From Polaromonas sp. YR568 (lineage in GTDB: Bacteria > Pseudomonadota > Gammaproteobacteria > Burkholderiales > Burkholderiaceae_C): 64,000 bases of DNA. Below are positions 36,372 through 45,091 of this stretch, piece after piece; the first letter of the stretch is position 1; each line of letters opens with the position of its first letter. The notes beneath the pieces are model-generated. The model ran no database searches, was not told where the DNA came from, and worked only from the letters and a program-made list of their open reading frames with translations. The translations under genes were made by a program, and so were the position numbers. The stretch is taken from assembly GCF_900116715.1 (NCBI RefSeq), contig NZ_FPBM01000001.1, positions 684,784 through 748,783 of the forward strand, given 5' to 3'.

Positions 36372-37199
36372 ATGACTTATTGCGTCGCCGCCAAACTCAA
36401 CGCCGGGCTGGTGTTTCTGTCCGACTCCCGCACCAACGCGGGCCTGGACCACATCAGCACCTTCCGCAAGATGATCGTCTATGAAAAGCCGGGCGACCGC
36501 TTCATGGTGCTGCTGTCGGCCGGCAATCTGTCGATCTCGCAGTCCATCCGCGAAATTTTGCAGGTCGAGCAGCTCAAGGACCACGATGGCGGCGAAGCCA
36601 TCACGATCTGGAACGCCAAAAGCATGTTCGACGCCGCCCGCGTGCTGGGCTCGGCCATCCGCCGCGTGTATGACCGCGACGCCGAGGCGCTGAAAAACGC
36701 CGACGTGGATTTCAATGTCTCGCTGGTCTTCGGCGGGCAGATTCGCGGCGAGAACATGCGCCTCTTCCAGATGTACTCGGCCGGCAACTTCATCGAAGCC
36801 ACCGACGAGACGCCTTACTTCCAGGTCGGCGAATCCAAATACGGCAAACCCGTGCTGGACCGCGTGCTCACCCCCGCCACCCCGCTGGCCGAAGCCGCCA
36901 AATGCGTGCTGGTCTCCATGGACTCGACCATGAAGTCCAACCTCTCGGTCGGCCTGCCGCTGGACCTGGTGGTCTATGAAGCCGACACCTACAAGAGCGA
37001 CAAAATCGTCTGCATCGACAACGACAACCCCTACTACCGCATGATGCACAGCAGCTGGGGCCAGAAGCTGCGCGAAGTGTTCGACAGCATTGAAGACCCG
37101 GTGTGGGACGACGCGCACACCGACATCCCGCTGAAGATGCCGGCCACGCGCCACGAGCCGCTGAAGAAGATCAGCACGCCTGACGAAAAACTCATCTAA
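36372..37199 (+). CDS. Anbu-type proteasome beta-subunit homologue
   Basis: A 275-residue N-terminal-nucleophile hydrolase of the Anbu (ancestral beta subunit, HslV-like) family. The start MTYCVAAKLNAGLVFLSDSRTNAG places Thr2 as the expected nucleophile after Met removal, with the SDSRTNAG motif and Lys near residue 34 (RKM). Anbu forms open helical rings; its substrates are not settled. ATG 36372 is preferred because the Thr must follow Met; an upstream GTG at 36300 would add a run of TSP repeats. The usual Anbu partners (transglutaminase, ATP-grasp, alpha-E) are missing. Confidence 0.85.
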   Translation: MTYCVAAKLNAGLVFLSDSRTNAGLDHISTFRKMIVYEKPGDRFMVLLSAGNLSISQSIREILQVEQLKDHDGGEAITIWNAKSMFDAARVLGSAIRRVYDRDAEALKNADVDFNVSLVFGGQIRGENMRLFQMYSAGNFIEATDETPYFQVGESKYGKPVLDRVLTPATPLAEAAKCVLVSMDSTMKSNLSVGLPLDLVVYEADTYKSDKIVCIDNDNPYYRMMHSSWGQKLREVFDSIEDPVWDDAHTDIPLKMPATRHEPLKKISTPDEKLI

Positions 37200-37202
37200 G
37201 CC

Positions 37203-38045
37203 GTGCCCACTTCGACAAAACCGCTGGTCATCTTCTCGCACGGCAACAGCTTCCCGGCCAGCACCTACAGCGCAGTCTTCCAGAGCCTGAGAGCCCGCGG
37301 CTTTCAGGTCAAAGCCATTGAAAAATTCGGCCACGACCCGCGCTACCCCGTCACCAGCAACTGGCCCAATCTGGTTCAGCAGCTTGCCGACTTCACCGCG
37401 CGTGAAGTTGAAAAGTGCGGCCAGCCGGCCTTCCTGGTCGGCCATTCACTGGGCGGTTTTTTAAGCCTGATGTGCGCCGCTCGCAATCCGCAGCTGGGCG
37501 GCCAGCCCGTCAAAGGCGTGGTGCTGGTCGACTCGCCCATACTCGGCGGCTGGCGCGCCCGCGCCCTCAGCGTCGCCAAACGCGCACAGCTGGTGGGCGC
37601 CATCTCGCCCGGCGCCATCAGCCGCAAACGCAAAAACCAGTGGCTGGGCAAAGACGAAGTGTTTGAACACTTCCGCAGCAAAAAAGCCTTTGCCGCGTGG
37701 GACGAGCAGGTGCTGCGCGACTACATCGAACACGGCACTTACGAAGGCGCCGGTGATGACGAAGGCAAGCAGCTGCTGAGCTTTGACCGCGATGTCGAGA
37801 CTGCGATCTACAACACCCTGCCCGACAACCTGGAGGCGCTGCTCAAACGCCATCCGCTCAAATGCCCTGTGGCGTTTATCGGCGGGCGGCAGTCGGTGGA
37901 GATGAAGCAGGTTGGGATGGCGATGACCGAGAAGGTCACCAAGGGGCGGATCATGATGCTGGATGGGAGTCATCTGTTTCCGATGGAGAAGCCTCTTGCA
38001 ACGGCGGCTGCCGTTGAAGCTGCTTTGAGGAACTTCCTCGACTAG
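37203..38045 (+). CDS. Alpha/beta hydrolase
   Basis: A 280-residue alpha/beta hydrolase. Oxyanion-side IFSHGNSFPAST is near residues 9-20, the nucleophile is Ser in VGHSLGGFLS (~80-89), and GSHLFPME near 258-265 holds the likely catalytic histidine. The start is a GTG, 3 bases after the Anbu gene stop, so the two are probably co-translated. Substrate unknown. Confidence 0.83.
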   Translation: MPTSTKPLVIFSHGNSFPASTYSAVFQSLRARGFQVKAIEKFGHDPRYPVTSNWPNLVQQLADFTAREVEKCGQPAFLVGHSLGGFLSLMCAARNPQLGGQPVKGVVLVDSPILGGWRARALSVAKRAQLVGAISPGAISRKRKNQWLGKDEVFEHFRSKKAFAAWDEQVLRDYIEHGTYEGAGDDEGKQLLSFDRDVETAIYNTLPDNLEALLKRHPLKCPVAFIGGRQSVEMKQVGMAMTEKVTKGRIMMLDGSHLFPMEKPLATAAAVEAALRNFLD

Positions 38046-38094
38046 CCTCCGGCTGGGGTTGATTTCGGCGGGGTGCCTTCCTCTGGCTTCTGCT

Positions 38095-38652
38095 GGCCGG
38101 GGGTTGCCCGGCGGCAACTCACTTTCTTTTGCTTCGCCAAAAGAAAGTAAGCAAAGAAAAGGCGACCCTGCTGTCTGCGTCCCTCCGCTTCGCTGCGGGC
38201 AACCTGTGGTGCTCGGTCCAGCCGGGGTCAAAAACAACTCGCTTCGCTCAAACAAGTTTTTGCCCTTATCCGTCTGGACCTCCGCTCCTCGGCGCATACA
38301 GAAGGGGTGGGAGAAGGAATACCGAACAGCCAAACAGCCGAATACAAATACCGAATACCAGAAGAAACAAGGACTCGCCATGGCGAGTCCTTGTTGGTAT
38401 TTGTCTTTGGTATTTGTCCCCGCTCCCGTTCCCGATTGCCCCTTCTGTATGCGCTGAGGAGCGGAGCCTGGAGCGGAAAAAGGGCCGCAGTTGTTTGAGC
38501 GAAGCGAGTTCTGCGGACCCCGCTCCAGGCGAGCACCGCAGGGTGCCCCGTAGCGAAGCGCAGGGGTCGCAGACAGTAGGGTCGCCTTTTCTTTGGTGAC
38601 TTTCTTTTGGCGAAGCAAAAGAAAGTTACTTGCTGCCGGGCAACCCCCGGCC
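38095..38652 (+). repeat. Large inverted repeat with a central palindrome
   Basis: Left arm 38095-38307 and right arm 38439-38652 are reverse complements with scattered mismatches (roughly 80-90% by eye). Landmarks in both are a stretch around CTTTCTTTTGCTTCGCC, GAAAAGGCGACCCT and GCATACAGAAGGGG. Between them at 38366-38395 lies a perfect 30-bp palindrome centred on GCCATGGC. Open frames inside are by-products of the repeat. The whole 38046-38697 gap holds nothing else I can name. Confidence 0.88.
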
Positions 38653-38697
38653 AACTCCCCTCAGCAAAGAGCGCAAAGGCCGAAGCAAGACCGGCTC

Positions 38698-39516
38698 CTA
38701 CAGAACCTCAGCAGAAGCCAAAGAAGGCGTATCAGCAATGCGAGCAGAGATAACCTTACAAGCCTCCAGCAAGGGAACAACATAAGCCCCTTCCGAATCA
38801 GCCTTCTGCCGAAACATCAAAGTACTAACACTGATAGCAGCCACAGGCACACCACGGCTGCCGCGAATAACCGCCCCATAACAAAAGATACCGGCCTCAT
38901 GCTCCTCGGCATCGACAGACCAGCCCCTCTCCCGCGTCACCTGCAACTGCCTGCGCAAATCAGGCAACTTCACCAGCGTATTGCCGGTGTAACGCGGCAA
39001 GGGCAGCCCCTGCAACAACGGCTCCAGCACGGCAGGCTCCAGCGCCGACATATAAGCCTTGCCAACGGCGGTGGCGTGCAGCGCTACGCTGGTGCCAATA
39101 CGCGAGGCCATGCGCACGGCACTCGGGCTTTCGAGCTTTTCGATGTAGACCATGGTGTTGCCATTCGGCACGGCGAGGTGCACGGTCTCGCCGGTGATAT
39201 CGCGCAGGCGTTTGAGTTCGTCGACCGCCGCCAGGCGCAGGTCTGAACGGCCCCAGCTGCGGCTGGCGAGCTGGATGAGGCGCGGGCCCAGGGCCAGCAG
39301 CGCGCCGCGTTCGTTTTCGACCAGCAGGCCTTCGGCCACCAGCGCGGCGACGATGCGGTGCACGGTGGGCCGTGGGTAGCCGCTGGCTTTGACGAGTGCG
39401 CCTACGTTGAGCGGCTGCTCCGAGTCAGCCACCAGCTGAAGCACATGCATGAATTTGGAAAATGCGGCCGTGCCGGCGACTTGCGGCGCAGCCTGGGACT
39501 TGCCGGGCAACGCCAT
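38698..39516 (-). CDS. IclR-family transcriptional regulator
   Basis: A 272-residue regulator. The winged helix-turn-helix covers about residues 18-80 (PLNVGALVKASGYPRPTVHRIV), followed by the IclR ligand domain with SRIGTSVALHATAVGKAYMSAL and YGAVIRGSRGVPVAAISVS. The ATG at 39516 overlaps the SDR stop (TGATG); a GTG one codon earlier is possible. It is the third gene of the cupin-SDR operon and the natural candidate to bind the dyad at 40810-40827. Confidence 0.9.
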   Translation of the reverse strand: MALPGKSQAAPQVAGTAAFSKFMHVLQLVADSEQPLNVGALVKASGYPRPTVHRIVAALVAEGLLVENERGALLALGPRLIQLASRSWGRSDLRLAAVDELKRLRDITGETVHLAVPNGNTMVYIEKLESPSAVRMASRIGTSVALHATAVGKAYMSALEPAVLEPLLQGLPLPRYTGNTLVKLPDLRRQLQVTRERGWSVDAEEHEAGIFCYGAVIRGSRGVPVAAISVSTLMFRQKADSEGAYVVPLLEACKVISARIADTPSLASAEVL

Positions 39517-40235
39517 CACGACACCATGTAGCCGCCGTCCACCGGCAGGATCACGCCTGTCATGAAAGCGGCGGCGGGTGTGCAGAGAAACATCGCGGCT
39601 TCGGCCACGTCTTTGGGTGTGCCCCAGCGGCCCATGGGTGTGCGCGCCAGGATGGGGCCGGCGCGCGCGGGGTCGTCTTGCAGTGCCTGGGTGAGCGGTG
39701 TGGCGATCCAGCCGGGGGCGATGGCGTTGACGCGTATGCCGTCGGGTGCGTAGGCAATCGCCAGTGATTTGGTGAGTTGGGCTACGCCGCCTTTGCTGGC
39801 TGCATAACCGGGCACCAGGCCGCCGCCGAAGAAGCTCAGCATGGAGGCGGTGTTGACGATGCAGCCTCGGCGCGGCTTCAAACGATCACGCGTGGCGGTG
39901 CACACGCGCATGGTGCCGGTCAGGTTGACGGCCAGCACTTTCTGGAAGACCTCGATGTCGTGCTCGGCGCCGCGCTGGATGATGCCGGCGCAGTTGAAGA
40001 CGATGTCGAGTTCGTCGATGCCGGCCAGGGCCGCGTCCAGGCTGGCTGCCGAGGTCACGTCGGCCTGGCGCACATCGACGGCGGCATCCAGCGTGCCATC
40101 GCCGTTACCCAGTCCCAGGGCCGTGACCTCAGCGCCCAGCGCGGCGAGGTGGTTGGCGATGACAGCACCTATGCCCTGCGTGGCGCCGGCGACCAGCGCG
40201 CGCCGGCCTTTGAAGAGTCCTGCCTGGTAGGTCAT
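39516..40235 (-). CDS. Short-chain dehydrogenase/reductase
   Basis: A 239-residue SDR. The NAD(P) motif is GATQGIG (residues 17-23), NCAGI follows near 81-85, and the catalytic set is Ser in NTASMLSFFGG plus YAASK (Tyr and Lys). The C-terminal PVDGGYMVS is typical. It lies between a cupin dioxygenase gene (29 bases) and the IclR gene (overlap), suggesting a small catabolic operon for an aromatic or keto compound. Confidence 0.9.
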   Translation of the reverse strand: MTYQAGLFKGRRALVAGATQGIGAVIANHLAALGAEVTALGLGNGDGTLDAAVDVRQADVTSAASLDAALAGIDELDIVFNCAGIIQRGAEHDIEVFQKVLAVNLTGTMRVCTATRDRLKPRRGCIVNTASMLSFFGGGLVPGYAASKGGVAQLTKSLAIAYAPDGIRVNAIAPGWIATPLTQALQDDPARAGPILARTPMGRWGTPKDVAEAAMFLCTPAAAFMTGVILPVDGGYMVS

Positions 40236-40264
40236 GAAGGTTTCCTTTTTTTCTTAGGTGAAGG

Positions 40265-40792
40265 TCAGCGGATGAACTGCTGCGTGTAATCAGCACCCAG
40301 GCCGACGGCCTCAAAGTGCTTGTTGCACATCTCGATCTTGGTGAACACGTCTTCGTAGCCCATGCCTTTGCCATACGGGTCGGTGTAGTACATGACACCG
40401 TTGACCTGGAAGTAAGTGATCATTTCCTCGACGTCTTCAGGCACGTAGAGCGTGTGGGTTTCGCCGGGCGGCTCAAACACATAGCTGCCTTCGGTGGCTT
40501 CCCAGTCGTGCTCCAGGTAGCGCCAGCGGCCCTTGAGCACAAAGCCATGCACCGCCTGCGGATGGCGGTGGCGGCTGAGCACGCCGGACTTGCGCACCCG
40601 CAGCAGGTTCATCCAGTAGCCCTGGCTGGCGTTCAGGCACAGCGGGCGGAACCAGACGTTCTCGGCCTGCGGCACCCAGAGGCGCTCATCGGTCGGGATG
40701 GCGTGCTGCACCACGATTTCCGGCCTGGCATCGGGCGGGTTCGGGTACTGGTAGGGCATCAGGGGCGTCTGGTCTGGGGTGTCGACTGGCAT
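40265..40792 (-). CDS. Cupin protein, 2,4'-dihydroxyacetophenone dioxygenase family
   Basis: A 175-residue single-domain cupin. The metal-binding part is SGVLSRHRHPQAVHGFVLKG, then a Glu/His region at YVFEPPGETHTLYVPED. It resembles the 2,4'-dihydroxyacetophenone dioxygenase (DAD/ChrR-like) group, which cleave a carbon-carbon bond next to a ketone. The substrate here is not certain. ATG 40792 begins the conserved part; a longer frame to 41122 would cover the promoter. First gene of the cupin-SDR-IclR operon. Confidence 0.78.
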   Translation of the reverse strand: MPVDTPDQTPLMPYQYPNPPDARPEIVVQHAIPTDERLWVPQAENVWFRPLCLNASQGYWMNLLRVRKSGVLSRHRHPQAVHGFVLKGRWRYLEHDWEATEGSYVFEPPGETHTLYVPEDVEEMITYFQVNGVMYYTDPYGKGMGYEDVFTKIEMCNKHFEAVGLGADYTQQFIR

Positions 40793-40809
40793 TTGAGTTT
40801 GTCCATATT

Positions 40810-40832
40810 GTGGATACACGTCCACATTATAG
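40810..40832 (-). promoter_or_regulatory. Operator dyad overlapping the cupin promoter
   Basis: TGTGGA-N6-TCCACA (40810-40827) is a perfect dyad. On the minus strand a TATAAT (40827-40832) touches it, about 35 bases before the cupin ATG. No good -35 box is seen. A dyad against the -10 box suits repression by the IclR protein. Confidence 0.55.
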
Positions 40833-41050
40833 ATTTCAACCCTCAATGCGGCTACCGGTAAAGACCCTTGGCCAACGGATTCGCCGGGTTGGCCACGCGT
40901 TTCAAGCCACATCCCAACGCGGGTCACAAGAGGGGAATGTCCTCCGAAAGACGCATACGCACGCCACCTCAACGACCAACAGACTAGATAAACTAGCCGA
41001 CAAACCACCGGCGCCTGTGCAACAGCGTCACCCATACGAGGAGGATTTCC

Positions 41051-42331
41051 ATGGCCTTGCGTTTTGCCGTCACCGCGGGTGTGACTTTTCTTGCCTGGGT
41101 CGTTGCGGCCGTGCTGTCTCAAAGCATGGGCGACGCGATGACGCTGAGCGCATCGGTCTGGCTGGCCACAGGCGTCACCTTTGGTGCGCTGCTGGCAGTG
41201 CGGCCGCCCAAGCGCCCTGCCGTGCTGACGGGCGCCGCGCTGGCGGCCATAGTGCTGGCCCTGCTGGACGGCCTGGCCGTGCTGCCGGCCGTGGCCTTTG
41301 GCCTGAACGAAGCCCTTTGCGCCGCGCTGGGCGCCTGGGTGGCGCGCCTGCTGCGCAGCACCGGGCCTGAGGGCAGCCTGGAGCCGGGCAAAGCCTACGC
41401 CGGCGTGCTGCTGGGCGCGCTGCTCACCTCCGCCCTGGGCGCCAGCATCGGCGTGATGACCTGGAGCTGGGCGCTGCCCGAGCCGGTCGCGATCATGGTC
41501 GAGTGGCGTGTGTGGACCTGCACCACCTTTGTCGGCATCCTGCTGATCGCGCCGCTCATCACCTCATTTGCCGGTTTCAAGGTCAAGCGCTCGGGCGGCA
41601 TGGCCAGCAGCCAGTTCCTGGCGGGCGCGGGCACCTTTTTGCTGTTCTTTGTGGTGGCGGCGCTGATCTTCTCGGCCGATGTGTCGGACCGCTTCAGCGC
41701 CTCGCTGGGCCCCACCCTCACCTATTTGCCGCTGCCCTTTATGGTGGTGACGGCCATCTTGTGGAAGGAACGCGGCGCCACCGTGGCCACGCTGATCGGT
41801 GCGCTGGCGCTGATCGCCTGGACCAACGCCGGTGGCGGCCCCTTTGCCGAAATTGAAGGTTTCCCCGGCGAGGCGGTGATCGAAGTCCAGGGTTATGTCG
41901 CTGTGATGGCGCTGCTGGTGGGCGTGGTCAACGCCCTGGGCGCTACCGCCGCGCAGGCACTGGCGCAGGCGCAAGACTGGCGCACCCGCTACCGCCAGGT
42001 GCTGGACTCCAACCGCACAGTCGTCGCCAACTTCGACGCCAGGACGGGTGCGGCCGAATGGGGCGAAGGCGCGAGCGAACTGCTGCGCACCAACGCCAGC
42101 GTGCTGCTGACGGTGCAAGACCTGATCGCCCACGCCGACCCGCAAGAGCAACCGGCGCTGCAAGCCGACTGGCGCGACCTGACCCAGGGCCAGCGCGACC
42201 ACATCTTGTGGAAGAACACCTTGCGCTGGAGCGACGGGCGCGTGGCCAATGTGGATGCGCGCCTCTCGAGCGTGCGCGGCGCCGACGGCCAGGTGGAGCA
42301 GGTCGCGGCATTGCTGCAAGTCGAGGCCTGA
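41051..42331 (+). CDS. MASE1 membrane sensor with a PAS-like domain and no output domain
   Basis: A 426-residue protein. Residues ~1-300 hold about eight membrane helices of the MASE1 sensory type (SVWLATGVTFGALLAV; WRVWTCTTFVGILLIAPLI). Residues ~305-426 look like a PAS fold (RYRQVLDSNRTVVANFD). MASE1 normally precedes a kinase or GGDEF domain; here the chain ends after PAS, at a TGA, with no remnant in the next frame. ATG 41051 has AGGAGG upstream. The hydrolase fusion gene starts one base after its stop. Confidence 0.78.
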   Translation: MALRFAVTAGVTFLAWVVAAVLSQSMGDAMTLSASVWLATGVTFGALLAVRPPKRPAVLTGAALAAIVLALLDGLAVLPAVAFGLNEALCAALGAWVARLLRSTGPEGSLEPGKAYAGVLLGALLTSALGASIGVMTWSWALPEPVAIMVEWRVWTCTTFVGILLIAPLITSFAGFKVKRSGGMASSQFLAGAGTFLLFFVVAALIFSADVSDRFSASLGPTLTYLPLPFMVVTAILWKERGATVATLIGALALIAWTNAGGGPFAEIEGFPGEAVIEVQGYVAVMALLVGVVNALGATAAQALAQAQDWRTRYRQVLDSNRTVVANFDARTGAAEWGEGASELLRTNASVLLTVQDLIAHADPQEQPALQADWRDLTQGQRDHILWKNTLRWSDGRVANVDARLSSVRGADGQVEQVAALLQVEA

Positions 42332-42332
42332 C

Positions 42333-43859
42333 GTGGCTGTGGAAACCTCCAACACACCCACCTCCGCGGTGACACCGGCGCATGCGGCGGGCCCGGTGCC
42401 GGCGGCCGACAAAAGCACGCCGGCCGTTTTCCTGATCCACGGCCTGGGCGGCACGCAGTACGACCTGGGCTCCATGCACAAGCGCCTGAAAAACGCGGGC
42501 TTCGTCACCCATTCGCTGACGCTGCCCGGCCACGGCACCACGCCGGAAGATTTGGTCAAGGTGACGGCCGAGCAGTGGATGGAAGCGGTGACCGCCAAAT
42601 ACCACGAGGTCGCAGCGCTGCACGACAACTTCCACATCATGGGCATGTGCATGGGCGCGCTGCTGGCCACCGAGCTGGCCAAGCGGCAAAAACACACACG
42701 CGGCAAGCTGATCGCGCTGGCGCCGCCGATTTACATCGACGGCTGGGCCACCGCCTGGTACACCCCGCTGCGCCACCTGATTTATCACGTGCCGGGTGTG
42801 CAGGCGCGCATGAAGGTGGAAGAAGAAGACCCCTTCGGCATCAAGAACGAACAGCTGCGCGCCATCGTCAAAGCCAAGTTCGCGCGCGGTGAAAACTTTC
42901 ACTACCGCTGGGTGCCGCTGGCCTGCGTGCGGCAGGTTGACCGCCTGCGCGGCTGGGTCATGACGGGCCTCAAAGACATGGCCAGCGAGACGCTGGTGAT
43001 CCACGCGCGCGAGGACGAGCTCACCAGCCTGAACTCGGCCAACTACCTGGTCGAGCAAATCGGCGGCGCCAAGGCCCGCATGGTGGTGCTGGAAAACAGC
43101 TATCACATGATCTGCGTGGACAACGACCGCGAGCAGGTTGCGCGCAATGTGCTCGAATTTTTCGGCGCCAGCAGCGCGGCCTCTTTGGGCATGGCGGTGG
43201 ACGACCCGAAGATGAGCGCTGAAGCACTCAGCGCGTTTGCGCAAGGGCTGCGCACTTCGCTTGAGGCTGGCGACTTCACCAGCATCTTTGCGCGGGGTTC
43301 GTCCGACATGGCGTGGTTCCAGCCCGGCGCCAACGGTGCCAGCGGCGTCTACCGCGGCAACAAGGGCTTGCAGGCCATGCTGCCCTGGGCCGGTGCGGTG
43401 CGCTTTACCGCCTTCGGCCAGCCGGTGTTTAACGCCGGTGTGGCCGTGTTGCCCGCCACGCTGACGGCCGGCGGCCTGATGTCGCAAGGTGTGCTGGCTT
43501 TTGCGGTGCGCTCGGGCCGGCTGCTGGATGCGCGCTGGTTCCCGGACGACGTGGCGCTGGAAGATGCGCACTTCGGCGCACCGGTGGCGCCTGCTGGCCC
43601 CACTGAGGCCGAGCGCGCGTTTGAGGCCGCGGGCATCGCGGTGAAGACGCTGGCCAAACCACCCGGCAACGACGAGTTGCTGGCACTGTATGCCTTCTAC
43701 AAACAGGCAACGGTGGGTGACGCGACGGGCGAGCGCCCCGGCATCATGGATGTGACCGGCCGCGCCAAATACGATGCGTGGGCAGGCCGCAAAGGCCTGG
43801 CGCGCGAGGCAGCCATGACGGCTTATGCCGAACTGGTGGAAAAACTCAAGTCCGCCTGA
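42333..43859 (+). CDS. Alpha/beta hydrolase - NTF2-like - acyl-CoA-binding fusion protein
   Basis: A 508-residue protein with three parts. Residues ~28-300 are an alpha/beta hydrolase (FLIHGLGGTQYDLG; ENSYHMICVD with the His). The nucleophile elbow reads GMCMG, with Cys106 where Ser is usual. Residues ~305-420 look NTF2/SnoaL-like. Residues ~425-508 are an acyl-CoA-binding (ACBP) domain: LYAFYKQATVGDATGERPG and RAKYDAWAGRKGL. This suggests a cytoplasmic acyl-CoA or thioester enzyme. The start is a GTG at 42333, coupled to the MASE1 gene. Confidence 0.8.
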   Translation: MAVETSNTPTSAVTPAHAAGPVPAADKSTPAVFLIHGLGGTQYDLGSMHKRLKNAGFVTHSLTLPGHGTTPEDLVKVTAEQWMEAVTAKYHEVAALHDNFHIMGMCMGALLATELAKRQKHTRGKLIALAPPIYIDGWATAWYTPLRHLIYHVPGVQARMKVEEEDPFGIKNEQLRAIVKAKFARGENFHYRWVPLACVRQVDRLRGWVMTGLKDMASETLVIHAREDELTSLNSANYLVEQIGGAKARMVVLENSYHMICVDNDREQVARNVLEFFGASSAASLGMAVDDPKMSAEALSAFAQGLRTSLEAGDFTSIFARGSSDMAWFQPGANGASGVYRGNKGLQAMLPWAGAVRFTAFGQPVFNAGVAVLPATLTAGGLMSQGVLAFAVRSGRLLDARWFPDDVALEDAHFGAPVAPAGPTEAERAFEAAGIAVKTLAKPPGNDELLALYAFYKQATVGDATGERPGIMDVTGRAKYDAWAGRKGLAREAAMTAYAELVEKLKSA

Positions 43860-43871
43860 GGCGCGGCAGCG

Positions 43872-45080
43872 TTATCTGGCAGCCGGAGCGCCCACGCGCT
43901 GCAGGCTTGCCGCGCCGGCGCGAGCCGCCGCGTCGGGCTGCCACACCACCTGGTCGTCCACGGCATAGAGCCAGCACCTGGACTTGGCCTTTGCACACAG
44001 CTGAAAGGTCGTGGCAATGGCCTCGGGCTCACCGGCGTTGAAATACCAGCCTCCCTTTTCCGTCACGGCAAAAGCCTTGGGCGACGGCAGGGTGCGAAAG
44101 TGGGCGTAGCGCGCCTTGCCCGCGTCGCTGAGCGGCACGGCGGCCAGGTCATCGGCCGCCGCAAAACCCGACGCCGGCGGCACCACATAGTGATGGCCCT
44201 TGAAGCGCTGGGCATGGGTCAGCAGCAAAGGCTGGCCGAGCTGCGCCGACAAGAACTCGAACATGCGCGCATGCGAAGCTTCACGTGCCGCCGGGTTGCC
44301 GCCCACCGTAGCCTTGCCGGTTTTGGTGTTGCCCAGGTTTTCCATCTGCCTGACGGGGCCGGGGCCGTCGAAGCCGTGGTAACTGCCGGGGTAGACCACC
44401 AGGTCCACGGGCGCATTGGCCTTGTTCTTTTGCAGGCGCTCCTGCAGCGTCACGCAATCGCGCGCCAGCGTCCAGTCGTCAAGCTCACCGATCATGATCA
44501 GCAAGGGCTGGTGGACTTCATAGTTCCACATCTTGTTGGTGGCGATACAACCGGGGTAAAAAGCCACGGCGGCGCGCGGCTGCACCTTCTGCGCTTGCAC
44601 GTATTTGTCGGTCGCATCGATGACGCTGAGCACCGTCTGCGCGCCATGCGACCAGCCCATGACCACGATGCGCGAGGCATCTACCGAAGGCTGCTTCACC
44701 AGCCATTCGATGGCGGCGAACACGTCTTCGCGGCGCTCGCTTTCATTGATGGTGCGAAGCCGGTTGGGGATTTCGCAAATCGACTTCTGGCCGCGCGGCG
44801 TGAAACTGTCCAGCGGCAGGAAATGGATGCGCTCGGCGTTGAAGTAGCCCCCGTAGCGAAAGAGGCGCTCGGCAAAATTGCCCTTGGAATCGAGCCCACC
44901 GCCGCAGCCATGCAGGCCGATGATCGCGGGCCGGGGCCCGTTGCCCTCGGCCTCAAACCAGTAGCCCGGAATCTGCAGCTTGCCGTCCAGCGACGGAATG
45001 CTCACCGGACCGGACGCATGCGAGAGCTGGGCCAGCAGCAGGCCCGCAAGCAGCGCGAAAAAGCGGCAAGCCCGGCGCAT
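43872..45080 (-). CDS. Secreted dienelactone-hydrolase-like protein
   Basis: A 402-residue alpha/beta hydrolase with a signal peptide (1-22, ending SHA). The oxyanion region IIGLHGCGGG is near residue 53, the nucleophile is Ser in VMGWSHGAQTV, and PGSYHGFDGPG holds the histidine. The C-terminal ~120 residues form an added domain (HAQRFKGHHYVVPPA; GGWYFNAGEPEAI) I do not recognise. ATG 45080 follows the uppP stop by 11 bases; longer frames lie within uppP. Substrate unknown. Confidence 0.8.
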   Translation of the reverse strand: MRRACRFFALLAGLLLAQLSHASGPVSIPSLDGKLQIPGYWFEAEGNGPRPAIIGLHGCGGGLDSKGNFAERLFRYGGYFNAERIHFLPLDSFTPRGQKSICEIPNRLRTINESERREDVFAAIEWLVKQPSVDASRIVVMGWSHGAQTVLSVIDATDKYVQAQKVQPRAAVAFYPGCIATNKMWNYEVHQPLLIMIGELDDWTLARDCVTLQERLQKNKANAPVDLVVYPGSYHGFDGPGPVRQMENLGNTKTGKATVGGNPAAREASHARMFEFLSAQLGQPLLLTHAQRFKGHHYVVPPASGFAAADDLAAVPLSDAGKARYAHFRTLPSPKAFAVTEKGGWYFNAGEPEAIATTFQLCAKAKSRCWLYAVDDQVVWQPDAAARAGAASLQRVGAPAAR

Positions 45081-45091
45081 GTTCGGCCGCC

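Noticed and set aside
38059..38657. Several open frames of 60-160 codons on both strands
   Set aside because: They run through the arms of the inverted repeat and have no conserved start, ribosome site or domain.
40793..41122. N-terminal extension of the cupin protein to 41122
   Set aside because: It would cross the promoter, the operator dyad and the divergent ribosome site, and shows no domain.
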